Assembly: GCA_037178855.1 (NCBI GenBank)
Contig: JASJZC010000007.1
Span: 3,844,001 to 3,908,000 of the forward strand
DNA from: Oscheius sp. JU75
Taxonomy: Eukaryota; Nematoda; Chromadorea; Rhabditida; Rhabditidae
Reading direction: 5' to 3'
DNA length: 64,000 nucleotides
Shown: piece by piece, positions 1 to 13,454 of the stretch
How the letters are laid out: each line of letters starts with the position of its first letter
How positions within the stretch are numbered: position 1 is the first letter of the stretch
The notes under the pieces: generated by a model
Told to the model about the DNA's origin: nothing
Databases searched by the model: none
The model's input: the letters and a program-made list of their open reading frames with translations, nothing else
Made by a program: the position numbers and the translations under genes

Positions 1-2521
1 TTAGAGTCGCTTTAAAAGGGCAATTAACCCGCCTTTTTCAATTGTGGCAGAAGAAACATGCCTCATTCATAGAGAATTGCTAGCTAGTACTTGAAAGCGG
101 AAGGCTTTCGGGGATAAAAACGGAGCAGCGTTGGCCGCTAGATGAATGACCCCTGGGCGAGCTCGGGAACGATGGGTCTCACGATAACTGCTAAACAGCC
201 GCTTTCTCGGGCAGGTAGGAGAAAATCTTTAAAAAAAACAGCATAGTGACTCAGTGTTTGAAATGAATCTTCGAGGATGAGTCAGGAACAGAGGGCAGAG
301 TAACTATTCTGGTCACGGCCTTGGACGAGATGAGTGTACCTAATGCGTGTATTGACAAAGATGTGTACTATTTAGACGGCATGCGGTAACTGTTAGTATG
401 TCTCTAGCATGTAAATGCCCGAAACGAAACTAATTCTCGGTGGAGACAAGTACTCAATTATTTTCATGCGTTCCAGTGCTGCAGAGCAGCTGGCTGTCTG
501 CACAAAAAGCAGACGTTCAGTCACACTCAAGCGTCCAGACATATCCCTATACATCAATTTGTCTGCGCTCACATTTAAAATGGATGATACAACCTCATTC
601 ATCTACCTGCATCGAATTGAAGAGCCAACGAAATGAGCAGTAGTCTGGGGTAGAGGCGCATTAAAATCGTAGGCATGAGAGCAACAGAAGAAGCGGTAAG
701 TACATGGCAGACGTGTTGACCATGAGTACGCGGTCGCATAAAAGGCGCTGAAGTGAAACGAGTGAGCCTCTCGTAACAGGCAAACATTCTCTTGTGAGTT
801 TCCGCCCTACGCGTTGAGGCATCCAAATTATTATTAGAAGAGTCTCAGCATAAAAAGATGATTTTCTTTTGTACTGCAGGAATGCGACAGTCTTAAAAGC
901 ACAGCAGGAACACGAAGGCATGGTCACACACTAAAAACAGGATCAATAAAATCAGGAAAGAGTATGGATGAGGAAAAAGTTGAGTCAGCATTTGACAGAG
1001 ACAATTGTACATGTAGAGGGCAGCGATGCGATCACCCCAGCAATGTGGAAATCCAAACAGAGCCAGATGAGAGCTGGCCTAATGACTACGAATCCACAGG
1101 AAGTATTTTAATTGGCCGACTAGCGATTGAGGGACCGTGTGAAAAATACACGGCTATAGCGTTGCGCATCTTTCTCTCGCGGTGGTCAGCTGTAATACGT
1201 TGCTTGCGGGCTTGACCGCGAGTTTAATCGGGCCTGCGCGCATAAGAATAGTCGCAATTTGCTCGCGAGACATGCACACGATGAGGAACACGCAACGTAC
1301 GTCCGTCAAAAGCTGCATAGACAACAGCGTTGCTTATGATTAAGCACCACATACCTTGCGGGTTCGAGGCAGGGATCGGAAATCGTCCAAAGAAATGCTG
1401 AAGAGTTTGAGCGAGGAGAGCGACCGAAATAAGCCCGGTCGATTTGGTCGTACATCCATCTGCAACAGAACTGTTTACACCAGAAAGAGTCAGAGAAAAA
1501 CGTGATTTCCAAAAAGAGTGCTGGGAGAGACTAGCGCGCATAAGTTATCGTAAAGAGTGACCGGTAGTAAGTATAATCGGAAGGCAGGACTGATTACTCC
1601 TTTTTCGACACACAATAGAACCTTGGGAATAGAGCCGTCGAGACACCTGCAGACGAGTCACTCTTTGACTTTGGACCTTACAATCTATTTTTGAAGAAAC
1701 GTTAGAGACTCCTGAATAGGCAGTTCGAAAAAATCTTCAAAAAAAAAGAACTGACATCGACCTATGTTGCCGCTGACCAGCGGCCGTTTTCAATTTGTAA
1801 TCGATGAACCAAAGGGCCTACGGCCGTGAATCAGGGCTCGATATGGGCTTTGAAAATATCAGGGGTCAGGCGCTTGTACAGTTCACAATATTTTCAACAT
1901 AGGAAAACAACAAATTACGAAAGAGAAGTTGCTGTTTCACCTGGAGACTTTCTCTAATGGATTCCTGGACGCCGTGAAATTCGAGTTGTTTGCTTGAACT
2001 GACCAGGTAGGTGCGGCTCTGCTCAAAATGGAATCTAGCTTTTCACAGCGGCACAGCAAACATGCAAAGAAAGTTTCTATGAGAGCGAAAGTTTGTACGA
2101 AAATTCTCCGGAAGAAATTGTTACTCTTGAAGATAAGGAACAGTTTAAGAGTTCGGACTACTATAAGGGTATGTGTTGTTGTGATGCATATGCAAATGCG
2201 CCCAAATTGCTCTGTCACTCTAAATGCAAAGAGGAGACTCAATCAGCCGTGAAGTAAAGAAAGCCGAACAGCGCCACTGATATAAGAGTTACTTATAAAT
2301 GGAGTCTATTTTACGTCCAATTTTCACCAGCGACCATTTCCGTTTAAAAGCATTTCCGCTTCTTTGAAGTAGTAGACCGGCAAACGTCTATACTACTAAT
2401 CAAAGCACCTGGGAAAGTACAAAACTGTCCAAATAATATTATCAAATACAAATGGCACAAGAGAGATGAAACCCGTGTCTACACGTAAATGATGACAGTT
2501 AGCATAATAAATCAAGTTCTA
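1..2521. other. intergenic, no gene recognised
   Basis: Only short, overlapping open frames occur here on both strands, the longest about 105 codons. None shows a recognisable motif, a signal peptide, or exon pieces that join in phase. I see no RNA gene. The right end lies directly downstream of the minus-strand DEG/ENaC channel stop, so it probably holds that gene's 3' untranslated region. Confidence 0.5.
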
Positions 2522-4655
2522 CTAGGAATCTCTTGCAGTAGCGGTTGTACCAGTACTTTGTTCACTTAGAGCGTCACTTTCCAAAACAGATCTTGAAATA
2601 ATTGAAATTCCGTCCTCTTCTCGCACTCGATGTGTCGTTGCTATCACTGCATCCTCGTTATCACGTAGAGAAGGAGGGTAACCATGATGAGGCAGGTCAA
2701 TCTCTGTAAAAGTGATTTGCAGAAGATCTGTCCAAGTACCAGGAAGGGAGTCTTGGAGTGACGATCTGGATATTCTATAAATGCTCTTAACTCTTTCCGC
2801 CACATTTGTTAAAACGTAATGAGCTCCATAGATCAGCATTTGCATCAATGTTATGATGGATAGTCCCAAGAAAAAACCAAATTGTCCTGCAAATATAAGT
2901 TTGAGTTGCAATTGTGCTAAGTACCTCCAATCTGCGACATAAACCCTGGGACAGACGTCGTATAGACCTCCTTCACATATTCGTACTACAAAAGACTCTT
3001 ATGGTTTGCTGTGATATTCTTACCTGTAGGTCATTGAACGAAACCTCCAAATTGAAGGTGTAGTCATTGAACGGGGTCAATGTTTGTGACTGTTGTAGCG
3101 CAATTTGATAATCCCATCGTTTACAACCAGGTATACACTCAAATCAAATTCGAGTCAAAAACGAGACAGCTCACCTTGTCTGTTACGTGAGCAGAGTTCC
3201 ATACCAACTGGACATTGTTATAATAAGACTCTGCAATCACAGAAGGAGGACAGATTCCGTTGTGTGGCGGCAGTTTGTCGATGTTGTTCAAATAGGGAAG
3301 AGTACAGTTGAATGGATATACAATGTTGGAAAGTAGCCATTTCCGTATTAAGCACTGAGCATCTCTACCTTGTATCTACTTCGCATTAGAATCTCAATAA
3401 GAGAGACCTACATCGTTTGTGCAAACTGCCTTATTCTGAATGAGCTCGATGTACCTGGCTGTAAACCTCATTCTGTTCCATTCGTTCTCGTACAAGTAAT
3501 ATCGAGGGAAATCGACAACGTCTACATAGTTGTCAGTTATGTAGACTACCATTTGAGGCTAAAACATGTCTTTACTTGAGCACAAAACGCATTACCTGAG
3601 TATAGTTTGAGTTGGGGTTGGTAACACTTGAGGTAGCTTTGATAGAAAGTATAAATCTTCCAATATCGTCTGCTTCAGTCTGTCATATGGTTAATAAAGA
3701 GCGGACAATACTCACCTGATTCACATGTGGTCTTGTCTGATAGCACAATCCTCTCCTCATTACCCATTGTTTGTCAAATAAGTCACTGCAACAGTCCATA
3801 ACCTTTCCCGCCAATTGACACTCGTAAAACAGTTCCTCGCATTTATACCCGTACTTCTCCTTAAGAATGAGTAGTCTTTTGGTATGGGAAAGGCGTGTTC
3901 AACTCCGTGGTTGTTTGGTCTCGGCATGGAATATGAGACGCCTACTATAGAACAAAACTCACCCAAATGAGATTGAAAAAGTCCAAAGTTGTATAGCCTC
4001 TCGACCAGATTTTGTAGAGATTGTTAAGATAACTCAAGTAGGTCCTATTAAAAGAACTCAAAGGGTCCATGTTTTCCAGACCACTTCCACCGATGAAGAA
4101 ACTAGAGTTGGCTATTTACAATGTACTACCAAATCACCGTAATAGATCGAGACTCGTGTCCAAATCAATATCTGGAATGCTTCCTTTGATATCGCCGAGA
4201 ATGGCGGTTTGATTGAAACTGTCTGGAACTTTCGGACAGACCGTTAGGGCCGGTAATTCAAGACTGTCCACCTGAATCAGTTTATATACTTTTACATTCT
4301 TTTCTCTCTACTAGTCGGATTGTTGTAGAGGTAGCCGTGGGACCATCAATATACTCCAAAATCACTAGAGTCGTCGTTGTTATGCCACATATTACGCAAA
4401 CGGCCATCACGAGCCACCAAAACGCTCTCATCGGCTTTGTTTCGCTGAGAAGAGCCTGAACAAACAGTTGAGAACGGTCAATCCATTCTCTTCCATACCT
4501 GACTGAGACCGTGAATTTCACCCGTCCAGGGAGGTGGGTCATTCTCATGACATGAACACTGCTTCTGCGGTTCAGGCAGGTACATTTGAACCTAAATATT
4601 TGTGATTGTTTGAAAAGGAACTTACCCGCTGTCTAATGAAGGTTTTAGTAGGCAT
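2522..4655 (-). CDS. DEG/ENaC (amiloride-sensitive type) sodium channel subunit
   Basis: Multi-exon gene for a plasma-membrane subunit of the degenerin/ENaC/ASIC family, which forms trimeric sodium or cation channels. The N-terminal exon (about 4490-4600) carries the family His-Gly gating motif in GEIHGLSQ just before TM1. TM1 lies in the exon near 4290-4460 (AFWWLVMAVCVICG). The loop then gives LPALTVCPKVPDSF and, near 3720-3850, a cysteine-rich CEELFYECQ...DCCSDLF...RRGLCY segment typical of the extracellular domain. The exon near 2935 ends MSQIGG and joins GQFGFFLGLSIITLMQ, so TM2 keeps the G-x-S selectivity filter. The C-terminus is cytosolic and ends TARDS. I chose the start at 4655 (MPTKTFIRQR) because its exon joins the HG exon in phase, but a more upstream start is possible. 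Introns are about 40-60 bp. The family is certain; the specific paralogue is not. Confidence 0.85.
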
Positions 4656-6525
4656 GGCATGAGCAGAAATGCACTTTTGTGCTGTTAGTATGCGGAGATC
4701 GTCTAGTATGCGACCAAGGAAGGTCTCGACAGCCGTAATAGGATACCGGCAATCATAGAGAGGGCGACTGAATAGAATATGCTCTTAATACCTGAGCTGG
4801 TTCGGGCATGTGAACTACGGTGCTGCCTGTACTTTTCCTATTTGTGCATGTTTTAGGATTACATGTTCACTAGACAGCTTGTTGAATGAAATACTTGATG
4901 GTAGAAAAGGAACTCTGTCGCATCTTATTGCATCTTTTGCAGAGGTTATGATGCTTTATGTCCGCCCTCATTTTGTCAACAACAGTCGACATAGGCCTCG
5001 ATCGAATGTTTGCGCTCGATCACACGTGGCACAACGGCTTCCACCGCGTCGCAAATCGCGCACTTCCCGCCTCAGTGGCATCTGATATCCTTTACAGGCA
5101 CAAATTTTCATTTCAGCTTAAATAACTTCTTTCTATCATGTGATCAATCTTTTTTTTGAAATCGACAGCTAATCTATCCAATCATCCAAAGCGTGAAGCA
5201 CCTGGAATGAGATTAACTGTTGCTGTGGCTTCTCAGGTTCAGGTTTTCCTAATCTGGCTACAAAGGGGTCAACGCTAGACCGAGGCTGGCTAGCGGCAAA
5301 ACCACGTTTCCACAAGACGGCTGCTCGCAATTGTTTACGCTTTCTAAACAATGTGGCTCTCCGGCACTGCTTGTATTAATCTGTGTTTAATGTCCAGTTG
5401 CCAGCCGTTCTTCTTCTTGCTTCCTCACTAATCGATTCTTGGCACTATTTCCCCTTATCTCGACAGCAACCCACCCTCCTAGTACAGTCATCTTTTCGTA
5501 GAGTTGTGCTCTTCTGATTTCAGCAGACTTTCTCCCTTTTTTCGGCAATAGCCGCCTCCTTTCCTTCATTTTTTTGTCCGGTCTGTAGTTTTACAATGAA
5601 CTATATCCACCATCCCCATAATTTCTCCATCAGCTCAATGTCAGACTACGTGGCTAGTTTCTCGCCCTGTAAACTATTATATAAAGACTCAATTGAAATT
5701 TTTCGACTTTCCACGTAGTCCGAAACGCCTTTTGTGAACGGCTAGTCACTAGGCAGCCGCGTCAGCAAAGTCGGACACGTCCCTCGCGCGACCTCTCCTT
5801 TCCTCTGATCATTTATGTCTGTCACATATTGCCATTAAGACTAAATCTCGACCTTCTTGCCACCGGTCAAGAGGGTAATGCTCGCTTTTTCCGCCTTTAG
5901 AACAAAGACATGTCTGTAATCTGAAGGACAATCGAACAACCCAGAAAGGAGATCTCTTTGCGTAAAATTCTCCTCGGCTTTTTATCCACAAATGGACCTT
6001 TGAATAAGATACATGCATGAGCTTTGTTTTTTTAATGAAGAAATCTAGACAAGACCTCTTCAAAAGCTGTGAGACAATATCTGGATAGATTCGTTGTTTT
6101 TTCATTTTTTCTGTTAGTTCCTGTTGAAAACAAAGAGTTTTCGGCCAGTAGACTGACTGCCACGTTTGTTCTCCAGGACACCCGAAGTTTTGGAAGAGTC
6201 ATGCTAGCAGCGCTTTGTTTACTAGATAAAAAGGCCGATGACAAGCTGTTAGAAGAAGCCATTGTTATGCATATGGTCTTGTGCGCATTGCTCCTCGACG
6301 TCTTCTTGCAATCAGCCTCTTGTCGAGCGATTGGACGCTCGTCTCGCCCTTTTGATTTGGTTTATTTGGTGAATTGACACATGCAGCAATCGATTTCGGA
6401 ACATTTGGAGATTGTCGATTGTTTATGTTTTCATACCTCCCCACAGTCACCTGTTTTCAATGCCATCTCGTCCCGTTCTCTAATGCCTCTTTTATGAATA
6501 TGTTATTCCAGGTGTTCAACCTACA
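4656..6525. other. intergenic between divergent genes
   Basis: No supportable coding exon. The interval separates the minus-strand channel from the plus-strand PDXDC1 gene, so it should contain both 5' flanks. It holds a perfect 10-bp inverted repeat (5644-5653 and 5711-5720). A splice-like acceptor TATTCCAG at about 6510 precedes the first PDXDC1 ATG and may be a cis- or trans-splice site. Confidence 0.4.
5644..5720. repeat. 10-bp perfect inverted repeat
   Basis: GACTACGTGG at 5644-5653 is matched by CCACGTAGTC at 5711-5720, with 57 bp between. The intervening bases do not pair further, so it does not resemble a miRNA precursor. It contains ACGTG, an E-box-like core, in each arm. Confidence 0.4.
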
Positions 6526-9500
6526 ATGGCATCCGACGTTGCTTCAGCTATTCAAAATGTGGATAACCTTCTGTCAAACATTGACAGGTATAAATTTGCA
6601 GTACTTTTATACTAAAAGCTAATTACCCCTTGTGTTTTTAACAACATCACAAATGTGACAAAAAAGCTCAACAAAGAGTTAATTTCCTCGCCAGTACACG
6701 GGTTCAAGTGTTCTCGCCCGCTTTTATCGAGATTTTCATCGGCAATGACCCACATGGACTGGGACACACTGCGGAAAAGATCCAGTTCCGAACAGATGAT
6801 CGAAAAGTCGCTTTGAAGCTGAAGCGTGCTGAAATATTGGTCTATCTTTGAGACATCTCATCTATAGAGAAGCGGTAATTAATTGGGAGGTAGCGTGACC
6901 TCCTCTCACCCTCATTTAGGCTGGCCGCAGACGTTTTTCAGCCGCGAGAAGAGAGCCACAAAATATTCCGACACCATCTGTTTACTTGCAGAAACATTTA
7001 GGTTTACGAGCCAGGCGCTCCCCATTTGCTTATTGGCCCTACAAGCGTTGTTTTAGTATGCTCACAAAGAGAGTAGCATGTAATTGGACTGAAAAAGATG
7101 AGCAAAATTGATTTAGCGCTCACGTTATTCCTAATCAAATCTTTTAGTTCCCGGCCTTTCAATGTTTAACATTTGGTCGTGTTCTTAGTATCCTTAGTCA
7201 AGTTTCTTCTTTGATGGAAGTATCTCATGCTATCAAATTTCGGCACGAAGTCTCTCGTGAACAAAAGACATATGTAACAAAACCAAGTGATACCCCTTGA
7301 GAGTCATACGTGGGAAATGTGGTTTTCAAAGACATCAGATCTGATTAAAGACAAATTTTACTTAAATGTGTCCCCAAACATGAGTTGTTCAATGTGGCTA
7401 GTGTCCCCGGGGGCGGCGCCCCGGGTGTGACAGCAACGCCCACAGATTGAGCCTCACTATGAATCGCCGATTAGATGACCATGAGCCTTCAACTGGTCGC
7501 GATATGGGCGAACTTATGTTAGATCCACTAGCTCTCAGGTCAGTACCCTTTTGTTGACTCAATGCAGCCTATTTACCTATTCGTTGTTGTTTTTCAGCAA
7601 GTTGGATGCACAGATGCAGCAGCACAGTCCGGGATCCGGTTCTGCAAAGTCGGAGGACAGCGGAATGGGAGGTGATGAGGTAGCTCGCAAGACGTCCAAC
7701 GGGGTCAGTTTGCTTTATAAATTCCCCAAAGAGGCAACTTAATTTCCGTCGCGAAACGCAACTGTTTAGGGAGGAAAGCTATCTCGCCGGTCTTCGCGAA
7801 TGTCACAAACGGGTGTCTCTTCCGTTCTTGAGCAATTGGAGCAGATGATCATCTCCGACGAATGGGTCGGTCGCGAGGAGACTCCCCATGGACATCCCCA
7901 GCTTGTCAAGACTCGGTCGGTCAACTTTGTCACCCAGTTTATTTATTTTAGTTCGCGCGAGAACCAACGTCTTTCTGATCTCGGCAGGACCCTTGTTACT
8001 TCTTCTTCTCTCAAGTCCTACATCGACCTTCTCAGTAGTCATCATCGCCAGAGCATTGCTGCTTGGATCTATGGAAACACATGCCAAGCTCTCTCCCAGC
8101 AATTTAGGTAACCTATAAAAGGTGTTGCAGATCCATTTTGTCTTTAGATTCCCTGATTATCAAATATACTGCTCCGAACCTGAAGCTACTTTGGCTCTTT
8201 CCGTTAAAAATGGAATCGGTAAGCATGAGAGAGTGGTCATAACAACAGCTTTTCAGGACATGCTGTAAAGTTAGCACTGAAGCAAGCTTATGGTCTGGAC
8301 TACGTGCGTAAAGGATGGAGAGCCTTTGTCGAGAAGGTGAGCATTTATCGGAAATATTATTTATTTCGTTTTACAGGGTGCTCCCGTAGTTTACATCTCT
8401 CCTGCCCATCACCTCGACCTCGTTTCCTACTTGGCTACAGAGTTCGGAATTGCTGATGTTGTCGTGCTGCCCAAAATGGACGGGGACCTGATTGAAGTGG
8501 AAGGAAGAATCGTTGGTTCCTTTGTCAGAATAAATCACATTAATCCCTTTAGGACCACGCGCTGTTCGAGAAAATGCTTGAAGAGGATGTTGCAGCTGGA
8601 AAGGTTCCTTTGATGCTAATTGGAGTAGTGGGTTCCACGATTTTGGGACAGAACGACATGATTTCCAAGATTCTCGAGATTCGCAAAAAGCACAAGTTCT
8701 GGCTTCATATTGTCGGCCAAGTAGCCGTACTAATTTAACAGTTATCTTGGTGTTATTTATAGGCCGTAGCTGCGCTCTCTCTGAAGGAGCCCACAGAAGT
8801 TTTGGTTCATGTCCTCTCCCAGGTCGACAGTGCTACTATTCCACTGGCTCTCTGGCTTGGAATTCCTGCAGCACCTGTTGTGGTATGCGTTTTGGAATTC
8901 TTTCTCTGAATCTTGCAGACTCTTCATCGTGCTATTGAATCGCACAAACCCTCTTATCGCGAAAAGCTTGATACGCTACCTTGGTGGGTAGCTACACAAT
9001 ATCTGACCAATAAGAAAATCACTGAGACTATTGAAACTGCCTACATGCTGGTTTGTGCTTTCCTTTCTTTCGTATACTGTTTTTAGAGCAAAATCATGCT
9101 GAAAGGACTGTCTGGAGTTCCCAACATTGAGATTGTTGGAATGGAAAATGCTGCCGATTATGCTGCTCGCGTCTACAAAAACCAGTATACTGCCCCGACT
9201 GTTCTCATTTTCAAATACCGTTATCAGCAAGTTAAGGATGCTATTCAGGTACGCGTTGGTACAATTCTTTTGAAAATGGTGTTTAGCGACACAAGGAGCT
9301 GTGCAAAAAGCCCGAGGAAGAGATCAACCATGACGAAATTGCTAAAGCTGAGAAGGTTCTTCAGGAAGAGCTGGAATATGGAGACTCACTGAACTCGTGG
9401 CTTGGACAGGGTCTGTTGGCTGAGTGTCAGGCTCTTGGTATACACATGATTGAACTTGGTGGAAACCAGAGAACTGCATTCCGTTTCTGTCCTCTCGAAC

Positions 9501-10482
9501 ATGCTGCAGGTAAAGCAACTCCCTCTTCTCTTCTACACTAAAGTTTCAGTTGTCAACTCCCAGATCGACCATGTACAGCGATTTGTTCGTCAGTTGACCG
9601 ATGTTCTCCGGATTGTTGATTCTACTGTGGCTGCCAGAGCTAAATTCGTCGAGCTTCGCGAGGAATATCCCAGCTTGACATTTGTTCCCGTCAAGAAGTG
9701 GGCTGGAGTTGGAGCCGTCTGCTACATACCCTCTATTGTCAAGGAAGTTTGTCCTGATGAATGGAACGACACACAGAAACAACAGGTTTGCTTCTATTTT
9801 ACGTTTAACTTTTGTGTTTAGATCTCACACCTCAACATTGAATTGGTTCACCAACTACGTGCTGTCGATACGGCTTTCTCAAATGGAGAGAGTGAAACTT
9901 ACGGGGTGTGACCACGTCGTATAATCTTTTTTTACCTCAATGTTTAAGGTCAAATGCGTCAAGTTTGGAATGCTTTCCGATGCCAAGGATTTAACGGATT
10001 TAATGAGAATGGTTGCCGAGAAAGGAAAAGAGATCGAAAACAGTCAGCAGTTCTTGGACAGTCTGGCTAGTCTGATCCGCCAGGGAATCGACGCTGCTAA
10101 CGAAGATTTGCGCAAGGAGAATGATATCCGTCTCCAGAACGAAGGAGTCATTCGTCAACTACCGATTATGGGATCGCTGTTCAACTGGTTCTCTCCCCTG
10201 GATAAGGAGGCTTCCAACATCCGTGGACGATCTTTCAACTTGAAGACTGGTATGACGGTATGACAAAAAAGTGAAAAGTATCTTCTAGGAGAAATCCAAG
10301 CAACCGATGTTCTGTACAAATTGAAGCACAATGACGTGAAGGAACCTATGACCCCTGTGGAGACTCCCCAAAACCCGCACGATTTCTCAAAACGTGCTGT
10401 TGAGCCGGTACCGGAAGAAGACGAGACTCAGGAGGCTGCCGAAGTTGTAACGACTGAGGAACCTGTAGAGTCCAAGAAATGA
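6526..10482 (+). CDS. PDXDC1: PDXDC1 orthologue (pyridoxal-decarboxylase-domain protein 1)
   Basis: Many-exon gene whose translation follows vertebrate PDXDC1 from the decarboxylase-like fold to the C-terminus. The best landmark is near 10140-10240, where EGVIRQLPIMGSLFNWFSP and then GRSFNLKTG match the family's EGV.RQ(I/L)P..GS..NWFSP and GR.FNL..G. Other matches are FWLHIVGQ...ALSL, LALWLGIPAAPVVTLH and LNSWLGQGL. The fold is that of group II PLP decarboxylases, but the usual active-site Lys (His-Lys pair) is not seen: the expected region reads SATIPLALWLGIPAAP. Human PDXDC1 also lacks an obvious Lys there, so this looks like a family trait and a possible pseudoenzyme. The tail is acidic and ends EEPVESKK. 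Two first exons fit: ATG 6526 (MASDVASAIQ..., to 6587) and ATG 7459 (MNRRLDDHEP...); both end in AG and join the exon at 7598 in the same phase. The function in worms is unknown to me. Confidence 0.9.
7406..7425. repeat. GC-rich palindromic hairpin
   Basis: CCCGGGG at 7406-7412 pairs with CCCCGGG at 7419-7425 around a six-base GC loop, in an otherwise AT-rich stretch. It lies about 35 bp before the second PDXDC1 first-exon ATG (7459), so it would be in that promoter or 5' untranslated region. The function is not known. Confidence 0.45.
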
Positions 10483-10665
10483 TCAGCTTCTTCGTCGTCT
10501 ATCCTATTTCCTGTGAGATAGATTCACTTCTTCTAACTGTGATCCGAAAATATGGTTATATTTAACCGGTATCTAACATTGTATTTTTTTTCTTTTTTTT
10601 CACTTCCTTGAACGCTTTATTCGTGCAATTGGTGACTTTGTGTGTTAAGACACATTTTGGGGTGG

Positions 10666-10671
10666 AATAAA
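10666..10671 (+). terminator. poly(A) signal of PDXDC1
   Basis: AATAAA lies about 185 bp after the PDXDC1 stop codon and precedes a T-rich stretch, as expected for the end of this transcript. Confidence 0.55.
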
Positions 10672-13454
10672 ACTTTTCTTTCATTTCGGTTTATCAAGGT
10701 TGATCTAAGATTGTTGAACTTGGATGAAACAAATTCACATAAAAGTAACATTTGCGTAGCATTTTTCGCCTGCGGAACATGGCAGTAGGCTGTGCCATCG
10801 ACTGAAATGATAAATTGAACAACGCGAGAATGGGGAGTCTTCTGTTCGAAGTGCTCATGCGCAGTAGCTGTCTTTTGTCAAGTGATCTTCGTTTATGTGA
10901 ACAGTTCTCCCAGCGAAGTCCGCCCTCGATAAGAGTACTTTTAAGACCAGCTCATTACATGGCCAGTGGCTTATCTTCTATAACCATAGGCGGAAAGAAA
11001 AATTCGTGTTTTCCGCTATCTCTTAACGCTTTTTGTTGGTGTTTTGTCTCACGCCTACTCATGAACCCGTCACTGCAGTCTTATATAAAAGCACTGCACT
11101 ATAGATTGCTGACAAGCTTCTATCACTCTGTGGATCGTCCCTGCTCCGTATCAAATGTACTGTGAAGTTTTTAGGATTTTAAGAGGGTTCGGGTCATGCG
11201 AAATGCTTCCTAGATGTTTAAAAGAACAAGCTTACCCAGGCAGAGGTCGTTTCTTTTGTTAAGCAAACAGTTGATCGTTTACATAGGTATATGCTCTCTT
11301 CCGCATTTCATCTTCTACTGTATAGGCGGACTACTTTCATGACCAAAGTTTTCACCCCTTCTTCCTTTCAGCGCGCTTCCCGCTGAAATCATGGCATTGT
11401 TCGTTACACGTGGAGAGCAGATAAAGAATTCTGTGTTAGAAGGAATTGATATGTGATTGTCATATTACGCGAGCAAGACCAAACAGACCTCAGGAAACTG
11501 ATATTTGGTACAAGACTGATACTACATCGGAGCAAATTTCTTCTGAGTGCAGTAGGAAGTTCTTGTTTTGTTTTTTTTGGTTCATCCCTGTTAAACACTG
11601 TCGTTACCCTTTGGTTGGCCTTGTCCAGATCAACAAAATCCCTCTCTGACAGCCCATTTTGGTGGGAATTGTTCCTGAACAGGCAATACTCCAAATAAAA
11701 CGTGGCTTCAGCTAGCTAAATACCATTTTTCTAGAAGTGGTGTCTGTCGTCACCACCACATCTGATAGACTTTCATTTTTATCTTGTCCCCTGATAAGTT
11801 AATCCCGATGAACTCATTGTAATGACTTTTTCATGTGGATTTGATTATCTCCACCGGCATCTTTTGAAGTGTTTGTGATGAAGTTTTTCTTTCAGAGTGA
11901 TTGCCGGCTAGGACAACTACCCTTCGAGGGAGCTCAACATATATTGAACAGTGAGTTCTTGTTTTGGGTATTACTGAGAGAAAACAATTCTTTATCAAAT
12001 AAGAGACACCATATTGACCTAAGAATACGCAATATAAATGTTGGTGCTGTGAAAATTAACCATTGACATTGCGGTGTAATTCTTCCAGAAGACAGTTCAG
12101 GTAAAAATGTACAACAAATATATTAAAGTCTCCATTTTCCAGTACAGGTTGTTATCATCTGACTACGCTTGTAGTCCAGACGACAATTTCTCGACCTCCG
12201 AGCTGTTATCAGCCAGTCTCTACCACTAGGCAGATCAATGAAAAATTACTCCTACTTGTTGCCAAATAGCCCATCCTAATATCATTTACTTCCCGTTTGA
12301 ACAAAATGACACCTTTGTTCATAAACAATTGCTGCCCCATTTCTAAAAACCGCTGCTTGTCGCGCTTTCTCATCTCATTGCTTTGTAGACAGCAAAAAAT
12401 TTTCCTAAATCATCACATATCTTCAAACAACTTACTTTGTTCCTACTAGTCGATTCTATTAACAACCGGCCAAATACATTGTCTTCCGTTCCTTCTTTGA
12501 TCTCTTCACTCTCGGTTTTAAACTAGGACTTTTGACCTTCCAACAAGGTCCTTTCTCTGATATGTGACCTGGTCCACGTGACCACACATCTGTCAGTTGA
12601 ACAGAAAAGCATTCTTATCGATTTTTCGTCGCCCGATGGCCGGTTTCTCAGCTGACCAGCGCTCTTTTCTTTTTGACCATGGCTCACAAGGAGTTTTTCT
12701 TATATTTTTTCTTTCTTTTAGCTTGAAGCTTTGCTATTTTGATACTTGTGATTTCTCAGATCAGGTGTCATTGAGACCGATCAACATAAAAACATCTGCT
12801 ATAGTGGACAAAACTAGCGATTAGGCTCCTACGGGTAGCCTGGACTGTAGGCAAAAATGGTGAGTTCTTAGTGTCAAAAACGTTTGTCAAAATTTTGTCC
12901 AAGTGGGTTTTTGTCCAACGTGTTGTAATCTCTTAGGCAAAGCAAAATTATACTGTTTTCCGGTGCCCGAATTATATCAAAAATCTTGTTCCGGTGCCGT
13001 GTGCGTCGGTTTTGTTCGTTTTTGATGCCGGTTGTTCTGCATAGGCCGTTTATCGTCGATCGACCGGTCGTTGAATGTCACCGCCAATACCGACAGCTGT
13101 TTGAGCAGTCTAATTTTGGTAAGCAAGAACTAGAGAATTTTTTTGTTACTGCTGAAGATCTCTGTCATCCAACCCGAGTAGATACCAATGACGACTTTCT
13201 CTCGTGTATACAGGCGATCAACTGCTGTGAGAGCGGCGTCAAACAGCGGAGGGCAAAGAGTTGTGTAGTAGGTCAAAGCACAACGGCTGCTTAAATTGAA
13301 ACCCATGTAGTCACATAAGGTTTTCAAAGACATCGACTTTATCAATGTCTTGGATCTGAAAGTTCCAAACTACCTGGTTACAGTGCACAAAAAATTGATT
13401 GTCGAGCAGAAAAATGTTGCCATCGCTATCTGCCAGTTTAACCGAACCCATTTC
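10672..13454. other. intergenic, no clear gene
   Basis: No recognised gene. The right third (12850-13454) contains longer open pieces, including a 102-codon frame at 12986-13294 and a separate open piece near 13320-13440 (VPNYLVTVHKKLIVEQK). These could be upstream exons of the P5B ATPase or remnants of a small gene; I could not join them with confidence. Confidence 0.35.

Noticed and set aside
12856-12861. ATG followed at once by GTGAGT as a start exon of the ATPase
   Set aside because: The next pieces do not lead in phase to the recognisable P5B N-terminus, so a one-codon first exon is not supported.
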